A stretch of DNA of 64,000 bases from positions 1 through 64,000 of the forward strand of contig DASPKM010000013.1 of the NCBI GenBank assembly GCA_035628135.1, written 5' to 3'. The notes below the pieces were generated by a model. It did not search any database. It was not told the origin of the DNA and was given only the letters and a program-made list of their open reading frames with translations. This document shows positions 6,946 to 16,193 of the stretch, in pieces. The translations under genes were made by a program, and so were the position numbers. Origin of the DNA: DASPKM01 sp035628135. GTDB taxonomy: Bacteria; Bacteroidota; Bacteroidia; Chitinophagales; Chitinophagaceae. Numbering within the stretch: the first letter of the stretch is position 1; every line of letters starts with the position of its first letter.

Positions 6946-9900
6946 TTACATTTCTCCAATACATTGCGTGGGCGACTCCTCCGTATAATTTTGCGACCAG
7001 CTTCCATCACTCCACTCGTAGTGGTAAGTGCATTCCCACAAATGCGGGCCTAACTGCACCGAGCCGGTGTACACCTTGATGCCTGTTTCGCAAACGCCGT
7101 TGACACATTTTTTGTTCGCGCCCGTGCAATTGCCCGTGGTACACAGGTATACACATGTTCCTTTAGCATTGGCATTTGCCTGGCCAAACGCGGTGATCTC
7201 AGCTTGTGCCTTTGCATCGGCATCAGCCTGGGTGTACCCGCTGTACTTATTCGCAGGCACTGTGTAGGTGACGGAAGTGCCCGTTGAATCGCCGGTGCAG
7301 TTGTTGCGGGTAAAGGATTGGCTTGCCACCGCGTTGTAGTACACGTTGCATGAGTCTAGCTGGCCCATGTAGTTGTAGCAAAACTTCTTTAAAACATACT
7401 TGTCCTGGTCGCGAATGAGCATTAATCTTGACATGCCGTCGTACTCGTAGTAGATGATGCGGTTGTTCACGTCGCATTGGCTGGTAACGCCCACCTGCGG
7501 CTCGTAGCAGAACGTCGTCATCAGCGCTCCTTTGGGGTAGAGCCGCACCTCATCAAAATCAGTACCCACAACCGTCACTGACGATACGCTGCTAAGGTTC
7601 CACTCCAGTAGCTTCCAACTACCGGCAATGCGCAATTGTGTACCCGAAGTACTGTTAACGGTGAGGGAGCTGCTCGTTTTTGTCCATGCGGTAACAACGT
7701 AGTTGCCGGAAGCAACGGTTTTGGAAACGGTGCCATTGAAGGAATTGTGGCCGGTAACGCCGCCCGCTGTCAGCACGGTGCCATTCCAGTTCCAGCCGCC
7801 CTTTCCATCGGCCTCGAATGAAGTATAGGCAATAGTATTGATGCTTGCGTTCTGCACCTTGGCAATGGCGAAATTTCTATTGTAATCCCAGATGTAGCAA
7901 TACCGCTCATCGCCCTCCTTCGATACCTCGCTCACGTTGCCGTGCGTATCGTACCCGTGGTACAGGATGCGTTGCGCCTGCGTGCTGGTACCGAACACCA
8001 GGTCAACCGTGTCCGGCGCAATGACGGTTGCGTTGGAATACCAGTCCTTAAACTTTGTTGTGAGCGTAGTGGTTACATTGTTGTTTTTAAATTGCTTTTC
8101 TTCTACCACAGGCCCAATGATGTTGCGGTTGGTCATGTAGCTAAGGCCCGTGTAGTCCGGCGGGTACTTGCGCTCGGTTTTAAGTTGCAGGCCATCGCTG
8201 CCGGTAGTAGTAGTGCGCGTGGGATAGGTGTAAGCGCTGCTACCGTATTCGAACTTTGTAAGTTTGGTCATTACAAGGCCGCCGTCGGCATACTCTTTTT
8301 CAATAATGGTGTCGGTCAGCACCGTATAGGTGTTGATGTAGTATTCATCCACATCAAACGCGTCGAACTCCGAAGCGGAAGGCGGCGTGCCCTCGCAAAT
8401 GTTGACGTATTTTCGCTTTACCGAGTAGCTGGAGTACTCATCCAGGCCGTCCAGCCGCAACTTGCGCTCGGTGCTTTTAACCAATTCATAAGAGCTTCCG
8501 TTTCGTTTGTAGATATTGGTTAGCCGCTCGCCTATCACAACGTCCGGCACCACCTGGTACGGGCAGTTCAACACCACGTTACCCAACCAGTGCCTCGGAT
8601 CGAGGTTGCCGAACAGGGTATATACGTGTTCGGTCATGCCGTTATCGGTAGAAGCGCCCCTGGTAACCTCCAGCACGGAGCGGTAATACAAATGCTGCGC
8701 TCCAAGCGCCGCAATCGGGTTACTGGAATTGGATGTTACCACTGCATAGGTGCAGGTAGGGCCATCGCACTCGATCCTTGTTATTCCGAATTCACCGGAA
8801 CAGGTATAGCCATCCCGTTTAACAGTATTGCTCTCGCTGAACTTCAGGCCCTCGTTCATAACCATGGCGGAAAGCGCATTGTCCGATTTGTAGCGGTAAA
8901 TAAATTCCCGCTCCAGTGCCTTGCTTCCCGCATCGGTATATGAAATGACCCTCGCCACCGAGTGGCCTCCGGCCAGCAGCTCAGTAGACGTTCCGGCCTT
9001 TACGTACTTGTTGGCGATGTATATAAGCGTATCGTAGCCGCCCGTTGGATACTGAATTTTTGTAAGCAACCCTTTGGCCGAGTACACCGTGTCGATAGAG
9101 CGGTCGCCGAAGGTGACGCTGCCCGTGCCTGTACCATTGCTGTAGGTGCCGTAGTTAACATCTGTAGAAGCCAGTATTGGAATGAGGCTGGCGTTGGTCG
9201 ACTTGCCATTGTAGTATCCATACCAATCCTGCGAATATGCCAGGCGCGACGGAAGGTTGCCCTTATCGTTGTAAGTAAAATTGTACGTAAGCGGCCCGGT
9301 GGCAGTGCTGATCTCCCCTCCCCGGATGTAGACTGAATTCAAAAAAAGGCGCTTGTTCCGGTAAGCCGTAGTACCTGAATTGGCATTTTCGTAAGATGCA
9401 ACAAAAGTAATATCACGCAGCTTGAGCGCATTGCGGTTCCTGATGGTCATGGAGGCGAGGCGCTTGCCGCCTTCAAGGTCTGTTCGCGCGGTACCATCAT
9501 AGAAAAACTCGGCCTTATCGCCGTCGCTGGTCTCGATGGCGGCAATGAATTTGGTGGTAACTACCTGCTGGCTGATGCAGGTTGAGAACCGGATGGTGCC
9601 CACCGGGCAGGCCACACCGCTTTGTCCTTCTCCCGGTACGCACAGGAAATTATTGCTGGCCGTAACCTTTGAAATGGTTTGTGCAATGGATGATTGAAAC
9701 GTGACGTTCGCCGTAGTATAGGTGAAATTGATCTGCTTTTGCGTGGATGGCAGCACGATCTTGGTGAGGTACCAGCTTGTTTTGACGCTGCTGGTCTCAT
9801 TGGTCTTTTCACAGTCTGTGCCGGTGGGGTTGCGCCCGGTGCTGATCTCAACGTCCTGGAAATGGTATGCAGTACCGTTGTCTGTGGTAATGATGAATCC

Positions 9901-10470
9901 ATTTTGAAAGCTGCCGCTGATGACCTGGATCTTCAGGTTGTTCCTCGTTAGCTGCACCGGCTCGTAGCTGCTGTTTAAAATGAACTTGCCACCGTATCCG
10001 GGGAATGAAAAACTGAAAATGTCCAGCTCTTTGTCCACCGCATTCTTCAAAAAATTCCTTTCGGTAGTACTGGGGCTGTTGAAGTTGAGCGATACCAGGT
10101 TGTGGTTACCGACGGTGCGGTCTTCGTCTGGCTTGTCCATCACCGTCCGGGATACCACTCCCCCATAAGTAAGGGTCCATCCCATGCCCACCATGCTGGC
10201 ATATTCATCTACTTTTATTCCCGTAGAGGAATAATTTAAGCTGATGCCCAGGGTATAGCCGCCCGTTTGCAGGCTGCCCAGGGGAATGCTGATGTTGGGC
10301 GAGCCGGTAGTGTAACCGATGCTCAGCTGATCGGCCTTTAAAATAGCCGAAGCTTCGGGCGTGGGCGGAATAAAATCCGGCAGCTTGTTTACCATGGCAT
10401 GGCTGCCATCCTGGGCCAGGGAAACAGCCTGCATGCATACGAGCAGCAGGGCGGTGAACGGTTTTTTCAT
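6946..10470 (-). CDS. secreted YD-repeat/SpvB-like protein with C-terminal DUF5977-like segment
   Basis: The 1174-residue protein has a signal peptide (MKKPFTALLLVCMQAVSLAQ). An N-terminal domain typical of Bacteroidota YD proteins follows: IPPTPEASAILKADQL, then GSPNISIPLG, SLNYSSTGIKVDEYASMVGM and GWTLTYGGVVSRTV (about 35-110). The centre has YD-type motifs such as YYEYDGMSRLMLIRD. Near residues 1075-1125 a segment VTYTVPANKYSGYTQADADA with a following Q(A)NANAKG resembles DUF5977. It lacks the RHS core and any polymorphic toxin tail, so it is probably a structural or delivery partner of the toxin downstream. The end is Cys-rich. It starts 6 bases after the barrel protein gene. Confidence 0.75.
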   Translation of the reverse strand: MKKPFTALLLVCMQAVSLAQDGSHAMVNKLPDFIPPTPEASAILKADQLSIGYTTGSPNISIPLGSLQTGGYTLGISLNYSSTGIKVDEYASMVGMGWTLTYGGVVSRTVMDKPDEDRTVGNHNLVSLNFNSPSTTERNFLKNAVDKELDIFSFSFPGYGGKFILNSSYEPVQLTRNNLKIQVISGSFQNGFIITTDNGTAYHFQDVEISTGRNPTGTDCEKTNETSSVKTSWYLTKIVLPSTQKQINFTYTTANVTFQSSIAQTISKVTASNNFLCVPGEGQSGVACPVGTIRFSTCISQQVVTTKFIAAIETSDGDKAEFFYDGTARTDLEGGKRLASMTIRNRNALKLRDITFVASYENANSGTTAYRNKRLFLNSVYIRGGEISTATGPLTYNFTYNDKGNLPSRLAYSQDWYGYYNGKSTNASLIPILASTDVNYGTYSNGTGTGSVTFGDRSIDTVYSAKGLLTKIQYPTGGYDTLIYIANKYVKAGTSTELLAGGHSVARVISYTDAGSKALEREFIYRYKSDNALSAMVMNEGLKFSESNTVKRDGYTCSGEFGITRIECDGPTCTYAVVTSNSSNPIAALGAQHLYYRSVLEVTRGASTDNGMTEHVYTLFGNLDPRHWLGNVVLNCPYQVVPDVVIGERLTNIYKRNGSSYELVKSTERKLRLDGLDEYSSYSVKRKYVNICEGTPPSASEFDAFDVDEYYINTYTVLTDTIIEKEYADGGLVMTKLTKFEYGSSAYTYPTRTTTTGSDGLQLKTERKYPPDYTGLSYMTNRNIIGPVVEEKQFKNNNVTTTLTTKFKDWYSNATVIAPDTVDLVFGTSTQAQRILYHGYDTHGNVSEVSKEGDERYCYIWDYNRNFAIAKVQNASINTIAYTSFEADGKGGWNWNGTVLTAGGVTGHNSFNGTVSKTVASGNYVVTAWTKTSSSLTVNSTSGTQLRIAGSWKLLEWNLSSVSSVTVVGTDFDEVRLYPKGALMTTFCYEPQVGVTSQCDVNNRIIYYEYDGMSRLMLIRDQDKYVLKKFCYNYMGQLDSCNVYYNAVASQSFTRNNCTGDSTGTSVTYTVPANKYSGYTQADADAKAQAEITAFGQANANAKGTCVYLCTTGNCTGANKKCVNGVCETGIKVYTGSVQLGPHLWECTYHYEWSDGSWSQNYTEESPTQCIGEM

Positions 10471-10476
10471 CCTGGG

Positions 10477-11889
10477 TTATTTTAAGAGGTATCCTACTCT
10501 GAACAGTACGGGTTGTGTACGTGGTACCTGCTGCGCGTGCAGGGCGTCGAACAGCAATTGAATGTTGCCCCTGAACTTCGCATTGATGTGGTAGCGTTTG
10601 CTGATGCCGATCAATGCGCTCTTTTGCCATGCGCTGTAGTCCCGCAGCATTTGAAAATCGTGGAAGCGGCTCCGGTAGTTCAGTTCTCCCCCGCCGGCAA
10701 GCCAAAACGAACCTTTGAGCTTCCACTCCAAGAAAGTGCGCAGACCAATACCTTCATGCGTGATGCTGATGTTACGAATGCTTTGCCCCCAGCCCATTTT
10801 ATAGCTGGCGCCGATGCCAATGATGCTCTTATCGTTTAGTTTATACCCGGCAGACAATGCAACGTCGCTGGTAACAGGAAAGAAACCATTGCCTCTTACG
10901 CTCTGCACATTTGCACCGAGCTCTATTCTTTTCCAGAAACTTTTTGTCCTTTGCGAATTCGGTTTAAAATCCGGCATGTCCATATCGCTGCTGCCACCGC
11001 CGAAGGCGTTCACTTTGTCTTTAAGCTGGTTGATCTGCGCCTGTGCTGATTGAATGTTCTGCTGCACCGCACGGCTAACATCGGGCCCGCTGCCGAACCG
11101 TTGAAGCATATCCTGCTGAATGGATGCACGCGTTTGCAAGCCAGGAATAGGCGTTGCAGCAGCAACCGGATCGCTTCCCGGCAACCGGAACATGCTGCCT
11201 AGCATTGAATTTCTCCTGAAGAAATCTCTAAATGCCGGAATTTTATTGGCCAGCCTTAACACAACCGCTTCCATTTTCGACGGATCTTCCCACGTGCGCC
11301 TATACTCATCAACCTGGGCGCGGTAGTAATACACTTCTTTTTTAAACCGTTCAAGCTCCTTTACCAGCCCGAACCGCTGCAACTGCTGTTGCAAAAACAG
11401 TTGCCGTTGCTTTATATAAGCCTTGATGGCCGCCGTTTGGTTGAAAGTATTTTGCAACCGGGCATAATTGCCCAACACCTGGGAAAGGCGTTGCTGCGCC
11501 GCGGGGGATTGACCTGGCATTTTATCGTGCTGCAAAAAGTGCAGGACGGTTTGCATGGAGTCCAGCCTGCTGCTGTAGACCTGCGCGCCTGCAGTGTGTT
11601 GCAGTGTTGCATAACGGCCGCCGATGTCGCCAAATATTTGCCTGGCTGCCGCTGAATCTTTTTTAAATAGCTTTTGTTGCAGTTTCCTTTCCTGTTTTGC
11701 CAGCCTTGCCAGGTACTTTTCAGTTTGGCGCGCAAGCTGCTGCCCGGCCTTATCGGCCTTGTGGCTAATGCGGGCGAAAACTTTATCGGGAAGACTGTAT
11801 AACCTGGAATACAACGAAGAATCCTGCGCATATAACATGCCGGAAGACGAGGTACAGAGGAACGCTAATATTATATTGCGCAGCCTCAT
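10477..11889 (-). CDS. coiled-coil protein with C-terminal outer-membrane-barrel-like domain
   Basis: The 470-residue protein starts with a signal peptide (MRLRNIILAFLCTSSSGMLYAQ). Residues about 30-310 are rich in K, Q, R and L and strongly helical (for example ARQTEKYLARLAKQERKLQQ), probably a periplasmic coiled coil. Residues about 330-470 turn to alternating strands with aromatic ends (VALSAGYKLNDKSIIGIGAS, GIGLRTFLEWKLKGSFWLAG) and finish in VLFRVGYLLK, the pattern of an outer membrane beta barrel. As the first gene of the operon with two large YD/RHS proteins, it may anchor or export them at the outer membrane (inference). I see no clear promoter in 11890-11980. Confidence 0.65.
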   Translation of the reverse strand: MRLRNIILAFLCTSSSGMLYAQDSSLYSRLYSLPDKVFARISHKADKAGQQLARQTEKYLARLAKQERKLQQKLFKKDSAAARQIFGDIGGRYATLQHTAGAQVYSSRLDSMQTVLHFLQHDKMPGQSPAAQQRLSQVLGNYARLQNTFNQTAAIKAYIKQRQLFLQQQLQRFGLVKELERFKKEVYYYRAQVDEYRRTWEDPSKMEAVVLRLANKIPAFRDFFRRNSMLGSMFRLPGSDPVAAATPIPGLQTRASIQQDMLQRFGSGPDVSRAVQQNIQSAQAQINQLKDKVNAFGGGSSDMDMPDFKPNSQRTKSFWKRIELGANVQSVRGNGFFPVTSDVALSAGYKLNDKSIIGIGASYKMGWGQSIRNISITHEGIGLRTFLEWKLKGSFWLAGGGELNYRSRFHDFQMLRDYSAWQKSALIGISKRYHINAKFRGNIQLLFDALHAQQVPRTQPVLFRVGYLLK

Positions 11890-11980
11890 GAGCGGGATGG
11901 TTTAAGGGTTACCTATAGCAACTTAAGGAAAAAAATCAATATTTCGTGCACCGGCCAAAAACCGCATTGATCGTTCTTGC

Positions 11981-12010
11981 TTGCACAGGTTATAAGAAAT
12001 ACTAGTTTTG
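11981..12010 (+). promoter_or_regulatory. Bacteroidota promoter (-33 TTG, -7 TAGTTTTG)
   Basis: TTG at 11981-11983, a 19-base spacer, and TAGTTTTG at 12003-12010 match the Bacteroidota sigma factor consensus in sequence and spacing. Transcription would begin about 12 bases before the ATG at 12028. Confidence 0.65.
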
Positions 12011-12027
12011 AATGAAATTAACCCCTT

Positions 12028-12435
12028 ATGAACCCCAACAGATTTTTATACTTAGCACTGTTTTTTATGCCGATGTGCCTTGCCTGCGGCAAGGTATCGC
12101 CAAACGAAGACTTGTATGGAGTATGGTATTACGATAAGGACCCCGACATGTATGTTAAGATAAATGAACGGATGTACCGCGATTACCTGGGCGGCACACA
12201 TGCGTACATCGACTACAGGATCCGTTGGAAAGACAAAACGCATTATGAGCTGACAGTAATAAACGCGGTAGGATTGGGCAACATGCTGAAGGAAGAGCGG
12301 GTAGTGTTGAAGGCAACCATAAAAGAGATGACGGATGATTATTGCTGGATAATGCTGGAGCATAATGGCAGGAGCGAGTGTATGTTGCTGACGAGGGACA
12401 GGCCGTTCAGGGGCTCCACGCGCAGCCCATGCTAG
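12028..12435 (+). CDS. small lipoprotein, first of a tandem paralogous pair
   Basis: The 135-residue protein begins MNPNRFLYLALFFMPMCLACGK, a lipoprotein-type signal peptide with the acylated Cys probably at residue 20. The mature domain shares a clear pattern with the gene at 12636: N-E-D/N-L-Y/F-G-V/L-W, then DYxGG, then WxDKTHYxLxV, then CWIxLxH, then CxLLTR and a C-terminal PC. It looks like a small beta-rich domain of the kind found in lipoproteins that report or bind substrates, but I recognise no named family. A good promoter lies directly upstream. It is probably on the inner face of the outer membrane or on the surface. Confidence 0.7.
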   Translation: MNPNRFLYLALFFMPMCLACGKVSPNEDLYGVWYYDKDPDMYVKINERMYRDYLGGTHAYIDYRIRWKDKTHYELTVINAVGLGNMLKEERVVLKATIKEMTDDYCWIMLEHNGRSECMLLTRDRPFRGSTRSPC

Positions 12436-12465
12436 GAATAATTGTTGTATATTCCCTTACTGCTT

Positions 12466-12597
12466 ATGATAGACCTGCATAAAATTCCATTTCCAAACCT
12501 GATTTCATTAATCGTAATCATTGTATCAGTTATACTTCCACCCTTTTGGTATTTAAAAAAACAGGCACTGCAAATAAAACGAGGTATAGAAAAATAA
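12466..12597 (+). CDS. 43-residue single-pass membrane peptide
   Basis: An ATG at 12466 opens a frame of 43 codons ending at TAA 12595-12597. It encodes MIDLHKIPFPNLISLIVIIV and continues SVILPPFWYLKKQALQIKRG and three more residues. A hydrophobic helix of about 17 residues is followed by a Lys/Arg-rich tail, giving the expected positive-inside orientation. It sits in the 200-base gap between the two tandem lipoprotein genes on the same strand. I recognise no family. The topology argues for a real product over chance. Confidence 0.4.
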   Translation: MIDLHKIPFPNLISLIVIIVSVILPPFWYLKKQALQIKRGIEK

Positions 12598-12635
12598 GCA
12601 GGTAATATTGCAACTGCGTATTTAAATAACGTTTT

Positions 12636-13067
12636 ATGAACCGCAAACTCTATTGGCTTCTTATTTCAGCCGTATTACTGTGCTTTGCCTGCAAAGACAA
12701 TACCGCAACCACTAAAAAGCAAACCGTAGCCGATGAAAATCTTTTCGGCCTTTGGCATTACGCAGATTTTCCCGGCATGTACGCACAAATTACCGATACG
12801 GGATATGTAGATTATGTCGGCGGCCCCGATGCAACCATTACGTACGCCATGCAATGGACAGACAAAACGCATTATACGCTGGAAGTAAAGGACCTGAGGG
12901 GTGTGGAGCCCAACGACGAGCTGAAGCCCGGAGCCAAAGTAACCGTGGAAATAAAAGCGGTAACGCCGGACCATTGCTGGATTGTGCTGACCCACAAAAA
13001 TACCGCGCAGTGCCTGTTGCTGACCAGGAAAAAAGACTATAAGCCAACGGGACCCAAGCCTTGTTAA
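12636..13067 (+). CDS. small lipoprotein, second of a tandem paralogous pair
   Basis: The 143-residue protein begins MNRKLYWLLISAVLLCFACK, a lipoprotein signal peptide with the modified Cys at about residue 19. The mature part is paralogous to the protein at 12028: ENLFGLWHY, DYVGGPDA, WTDKTHYTLEV, HCWIVLTH, CLLLTRKK and a final PC. A few bases upstream, TAATATTG (12603-12610) is one mismatch from the -7 consensus, so it may have its own promoter. The gene converges on 13083-13751 with a 15-base gap. Confidence 0.7.
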   Translation: MNRKLYWLLISAVLLCFACKDNTATTKKQTVADENLFGLWHYADFPGMYAQITDTGYVDYVGGPDATITYAMQWTDKTHYTLEVKDLRGVEPNDELKPGAKVTVEIKAVTPDHCWIVLTHKNTAQCLLLTRKKDYKPTGPKPC

Positions 13068-13082
13068 TGCAATACTGCGAAC

Positions 13083-13751
13083 TTAACGAAAAGCGTCTCC
13101 CAGGCAGGCCTTCCGGCGCGCTCTACGGTTGCTGCGTATACGCACGAAAATTATGAAAGCAAGTGCCAGCAGGCCTGCATACACAAGATAGGATACCCAC
13201 AACGGCGTTGGCTCTTCGTAAACCACATAAGGCGTACCTATGAACCTCATGGTTTTGTAGAAGGACGCAGCATCTGCATGGCTGCGGGCTGTATCTTTCA
13301 TGATATTGCACTGGACAAAGTACGATTTGCTTTCCTGCAGGGTAATAAAGACGAACATTTCCTTTACGTCTCCAATATTAATAATATCCCAGGCACGTAT
13401 GAACCTGCCGCGAATACCGCCCAAAAAAGTATCGACTGCAGAATGGGCATACAGATGCCATTGCCCATTAGCGAGATATAAATCACCCAGGCGTTGCATG
13501 GTTGAATCGAATTGTTGCCTGGTCATAGGAACAAAATAAACGCTGTTGTTTACATGAACCATGTACTCAACACCATCCGAAGCAGCATAGAATATGCTGA
13601 AATCTCCCTTCTGGATTGTCTCCGGCTTTACAGGAAAATTAATTAGGAGTGCGTCGTTAATATTGCATTTTACAGACGGCTTTTGCGCGAGCGCCAGGTT
13701 GCAATTACAAACCAAGGCAGCCAGTGTTCCTATGAAAAATCGATACATCAT
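13083..13751 (-). CDS. signal-peptide, membrane-anchored protein ending in GDAFR (copy 1)
   Basis: The 222-residue protein has an N-terminal signal peptide (about 1-23, ending LALAQ) and an extracytoplasmic domain of about 150 residues. One membrane helix (about 187-204, LVYAGLLALAFIIFV) leads to a very basic cytoplasmic tail, RIRSNRRARRKACLGDAFR. It is clearly paralogous to 20858-21511: KPSV, INFP, the DTFLGG(I/M)RG(R/K)F motif, (F)ITLQESKSYFVQCN and YEEPTP are shared. The start overlaps the antiporter stop by four bases (ATGA), so translation is probably coupled. Function is unknown. The family is inferred to monitor or stabilise an envelope partner. Confidence 0.7.
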   Translation of the reverse strand: MMYRFFIGTLAALVCNCNLALAQKPSVKCNINDALLINFPVKPETIQKGDFSIFYAASDGVEYMVHVNNSVYFVPMTRQQFDSTMQRLGDLYLANGQWHLYAHSAVDTFLGGIRGRFIRAWDIINIGDVKEMFVFITLQESKSYFVQCNIMKDTARSHADAASFYKTMRFIGTPYVVYEEPTPLWVSYLVYAGLLALAFIIFVRIRSNRRARRKACLGDAFR

Positions 13752-15349
13752 CGCTGCAATATTTTTTCACGCACTTTAAATTCTTCTATATCTATCAGGG
13801 AAAGGTATTTCCTGATGATGTCCTCGTCGAACTCGGCGCGGTTGTTCATTTCGTACAATAGCTCCCGCTGGCGCTCCAGCAGGTTGAGGTAAATTCGCTG
13901 GAAGGTTGTCAATGCATTGTCTTTTGTTTGGGTTGCTTCCGACAGGGTTTGCTGAAAGAAATTGGAATCTATCTGCAGCCTGGCCACTAAATTATTGAAG
14001 TGCTGATTGTTTGCGTGCTCATTGCCGTATTGTTCGAGCGCTTCTAAAGAAGCCAGCGCAAGTTTTTTCTGGATGATAAGCTCCTGCTGATTTTCCGGTA
14101 TAGCCGTGTACCTGTCCTCGGGATTTAGCTTTCGGATTACCAAGGGCAGCGTTAAGCCCTGCAATACCAGCGTTACCAGTATTACGATGAATGTAATGAA
14201 CAGGATAAGGTTGCGGAACGGGAAAGGCTGGCCCTCGTTAATGAGCAACGGTATGGATAGCGCCGCCGCCAATGATACCACGCCACGCATGCCCGCCCAC
14301 CCGGCAATAAGGGGCATTCTCCAACCGGGATTGGCATCGGCCACGGTTATAAAGCGGCTCATAAAGCGGGTAAAATAACTGGTGCCCAGCGTGCAGAGCA
14401 GCCGCGTAATGATGAGTATTACAGAAATAATAAGGCCGTATGCGATGGCCGTTCCCAAACCTATACCTATTTGTTCGGTGATAGAAGGCAGTTGCAGCCC
14501 GATGAGCAAAAAGATAAGCCCATTGAAAACGAAAATAAGGTTGGTCCACACGTTGGTGCCCTGTATGCGGCTTTGGTAGGTGAGCATGCGCTGCCGCTTA
14601 TGCGATAATAAAAGCCCGCCGCTTACCACGGCCAGTACGCCGGAAAAATGAAAATGCTCCGCTGCATAATACATGCAATACGGTGTAAGCAGGGTTAGCA
14701 CAATGTCGATGCTGGGCGTAGTGGGCAGCAAGCGGTGAATGCCGTAAAAAATAAAGCCAACGGCCAGCCCTATAACGGTGCCCATGGCAATGACCAGTAA
14801 AAAATCAGCCGCGGCGTCCTGCAACTGGAACTGGCCGGTAATAATGGCCGCCAGCGCAAACCGGAATATCACCAGCGATGAAGCGTCGTTCAGCAGGCTT
14901 TCCCCTTCAATGATGCTTACCAGTGATTTCGGCACCTTCAACCCCCGCATAACGGTAGTGGCGGCAACCGCATCCGGTGGGGATATGATGCCGCCCAATA
15001 AAAAACCCAGGGCCAGCGTAAAACCAGGAATAAGCGCATTAGACACCAGGGCAATTACGCAGGATGTTAGTATAACGATGGGAAATGCAAAACCGGTGAT
15101 AACCCTTCGCCACTTCCAAAACTCCTTCCACGAGGTCTGCCAGGCAGCCTCGTACAAAATGGGCGGAAGGAAAATAAAGAATACCAGCTCGGGACTGATA
15201 GTAATATCGGAAAATGCGCCTGTAAAACTTAGCGCCAGCCCGCCTAATACCAATATAATAGGATAAGCAAGCCGCAGCTTGTTAGCCAGCATAACGAGGC
15301 CAAGAATGATCAACAGGATATAAATGTACTGGATGAAGATGGCGTGCAT
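13748..15349 (-). CDS. CPA1-family Na+/H+ antiporter
   Basis: The 533-residue protein has about a dozen hydrophobic helices to about residue 410 and a cytoplasmic helical tail after that. CPA1/NhaP hallmarks are visible: SPPDAVAAT (123-131), the EGESLLNDASSLV helix (148-160) with the Asn154-Asp155 pair that in this family lies in the ion path, and GMRGVVSLAAAL later on. It exchanges cytoplasmic sodium for protons across the inner membrane and serves in pH and salt homeostasis. The tail (about 420-533) is helical and charged and may be regulatory. It is followed by the GDAFR-tail protein with a four-base overlap. Confidence 0.92.
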   Translation of the reverse strand: MHAIFIQYIYILLIILGLVMLANKLRLAYPIILVLGGLALSFTGAFSDITISPELVFFIFLPPILYEAAWQTSWKEFWKWRRVITGFAFPIVILTSCVIALVSNALIPGFTLALGFLLGGIISPPDAVAATTVMRGLKVPKSLVSIIEGESLLNDASSLVIFRFALAAIITGQFQLQDAAADFLLVIAMGTVIGLAVGFIFYGIHRLLPTTPSIDIVLTLLTPYCMYYAAEHFHFSGVLAVVSGGLLLSHKRQRMLTYQSRIQGTNVWTNLIFVFNGLIFLLIGLQLPSITEQIGIGLGTAIAYGLIISVILIITRLLCTLGTSYFTRFMSRFITVADANPGWRMPLIAGWAGMRGVVSLAAALSIPLLINEGQPFPFRNLILFITFIVILVTLVLQGLTLPLVIRKLNPEDRYTAIPENQQELIIQKKLALASLEALEQYGNEHANNQHFNNLVARLQIDSNFFQQTLSEATQTKDNALTTFQRIYLNLLERQRELLYEMNNRAEFDEDIIRKYLSLIDIEEFKVREKILQR

Positions 15350-15367
15350 CGGCCGAAATTACAATTA

Positions 15368-15440
15368 CTACCGGAATACGTCTCCAGGAATAACTCTTTG
15401 CCGCGCACTGCGCTTCCTGCGTATACAAGAAAAATTATCA
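15368..15440 (-). pseudogene. 3' remnant of a third GDAFR-tail gene
   Basis: About 24 codons match the 3' ends of the genes at 13083 and 20858. After restoring one missing base they read IIFLV-x-RRKRSARQRVIPGDVFR and stop at TAG (15370-15368). As written, the frame is broken near the start of the basic tail. No upstream part of the gene is left: the fragment ends against the stop codon of the T9SS gene at 15448. This looks like a scar of a recombination or deletion that replaced the rest of a third family member. Confidence 0.6.
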
Positions 15441-15447
15441 CACCGTT

Positions 15448-16167
15448 TTAATTCTTTATAAACCTCGCAGTAAGCAACTGCCCGTTCTGCATGATAACCT
15501 GTACATAATACAAACCCGGCGAAAGGTTATTTACAGATAACCGTCGAACATAATCTCGTTGATACTTTTTTATATCCATCGCGCTGATCGCTTTGCCGGC
15601 AGCATCCATAATGGTAACTGTCGCGGCGCCTTTGTATTCACTCTTCCAATTGAAGGTTAATGCTCCTGTCGCGGGATTGGGGTAAACGGTCAACCCGGAT
15701 GCAACGGTTACAATTTTGGATGAGGCGTCAATTAGGTTAGTTGATGCAAGGGGAACCAGGTGATCAGTATTACAACCTTTAAATTCCCCTCTGTGGGGAT
15801 AGCTTTGAAATACCCGGCCATCTATTTCCTGTACAGCCTGTATGCTCCAGTTAATGGAGCCATTCGTTTTAACCGGCAACGTAACAGAGCACATAAGATC
15901 ACTGCCGCAGGCAATGTTGTATGTGGGTGCAACCGCGCTTGTGGCCCCGGTTGCATCTGTGTAGCTGGCGGTAATGGTATAGGTTTGCGCCTTGTTTCCT
16001 TTCCAGCTAATAATGATGGCATCGCAGTTGGCCGTTGAAGTAATGTGCATGCCGGCAGGCCTCGAAACCACAGGGCTTTGAATGGGAATATTAGCACAGG
16101 GCGGCTGGCTAAAAGCAGTTGCTGAGTATAGCAAACAGCAAGTGAGTATTGGAATGATCAGTTTCAT
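15448..16167 (-). CDS. small T9SS-sorted protein with fibronectin III-like domain
   Basis: The 239-residue protein has a signal peptide (MKLIIPILTCCLLYSATAFSQ). A domain of about 110 residues has a fibronectin type III-like course (AGMHITSTANCDAIIISWKG, AQTYTITASYTD, NWSIQAVQEI). From about residue 160 there is a T9SS type A sorting domain (LTVYPNPATGALTFNW to ARFIKN). The sorting domain directs export across the outer membrane and attachment to the surface. It starts 26 bases after the second RHS gene, in the place where an immunity gene would be expected, but its T9SS signal argues against a cytoplasmic immunity role. Confidence 0.75.
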   Translation of the reverse strand: MKLIIPILTCCLLYSATAFSQPPCANIPIQSPVVSRPAGMHITSTANCDAIIISWKGNKAQTYTITASYTDATGATSAVAPTYNIACGSDLMCSVTLPVKTNGSINWSIQAVQEIDGRVFQSYPHRGEFKGCNTDHLVPLASTNLIDASSKIVTVASGLTVYPNPATGALTFNWKSEYKGAATVTIMDAAGKAISAMDIKKYQRDYVRRLSVNNLSPGLYYVQVIMQNGQLLTARFIKN

Positions 16168-16193
16168 TATAATTATTTTTTGAAGGCTTCATT

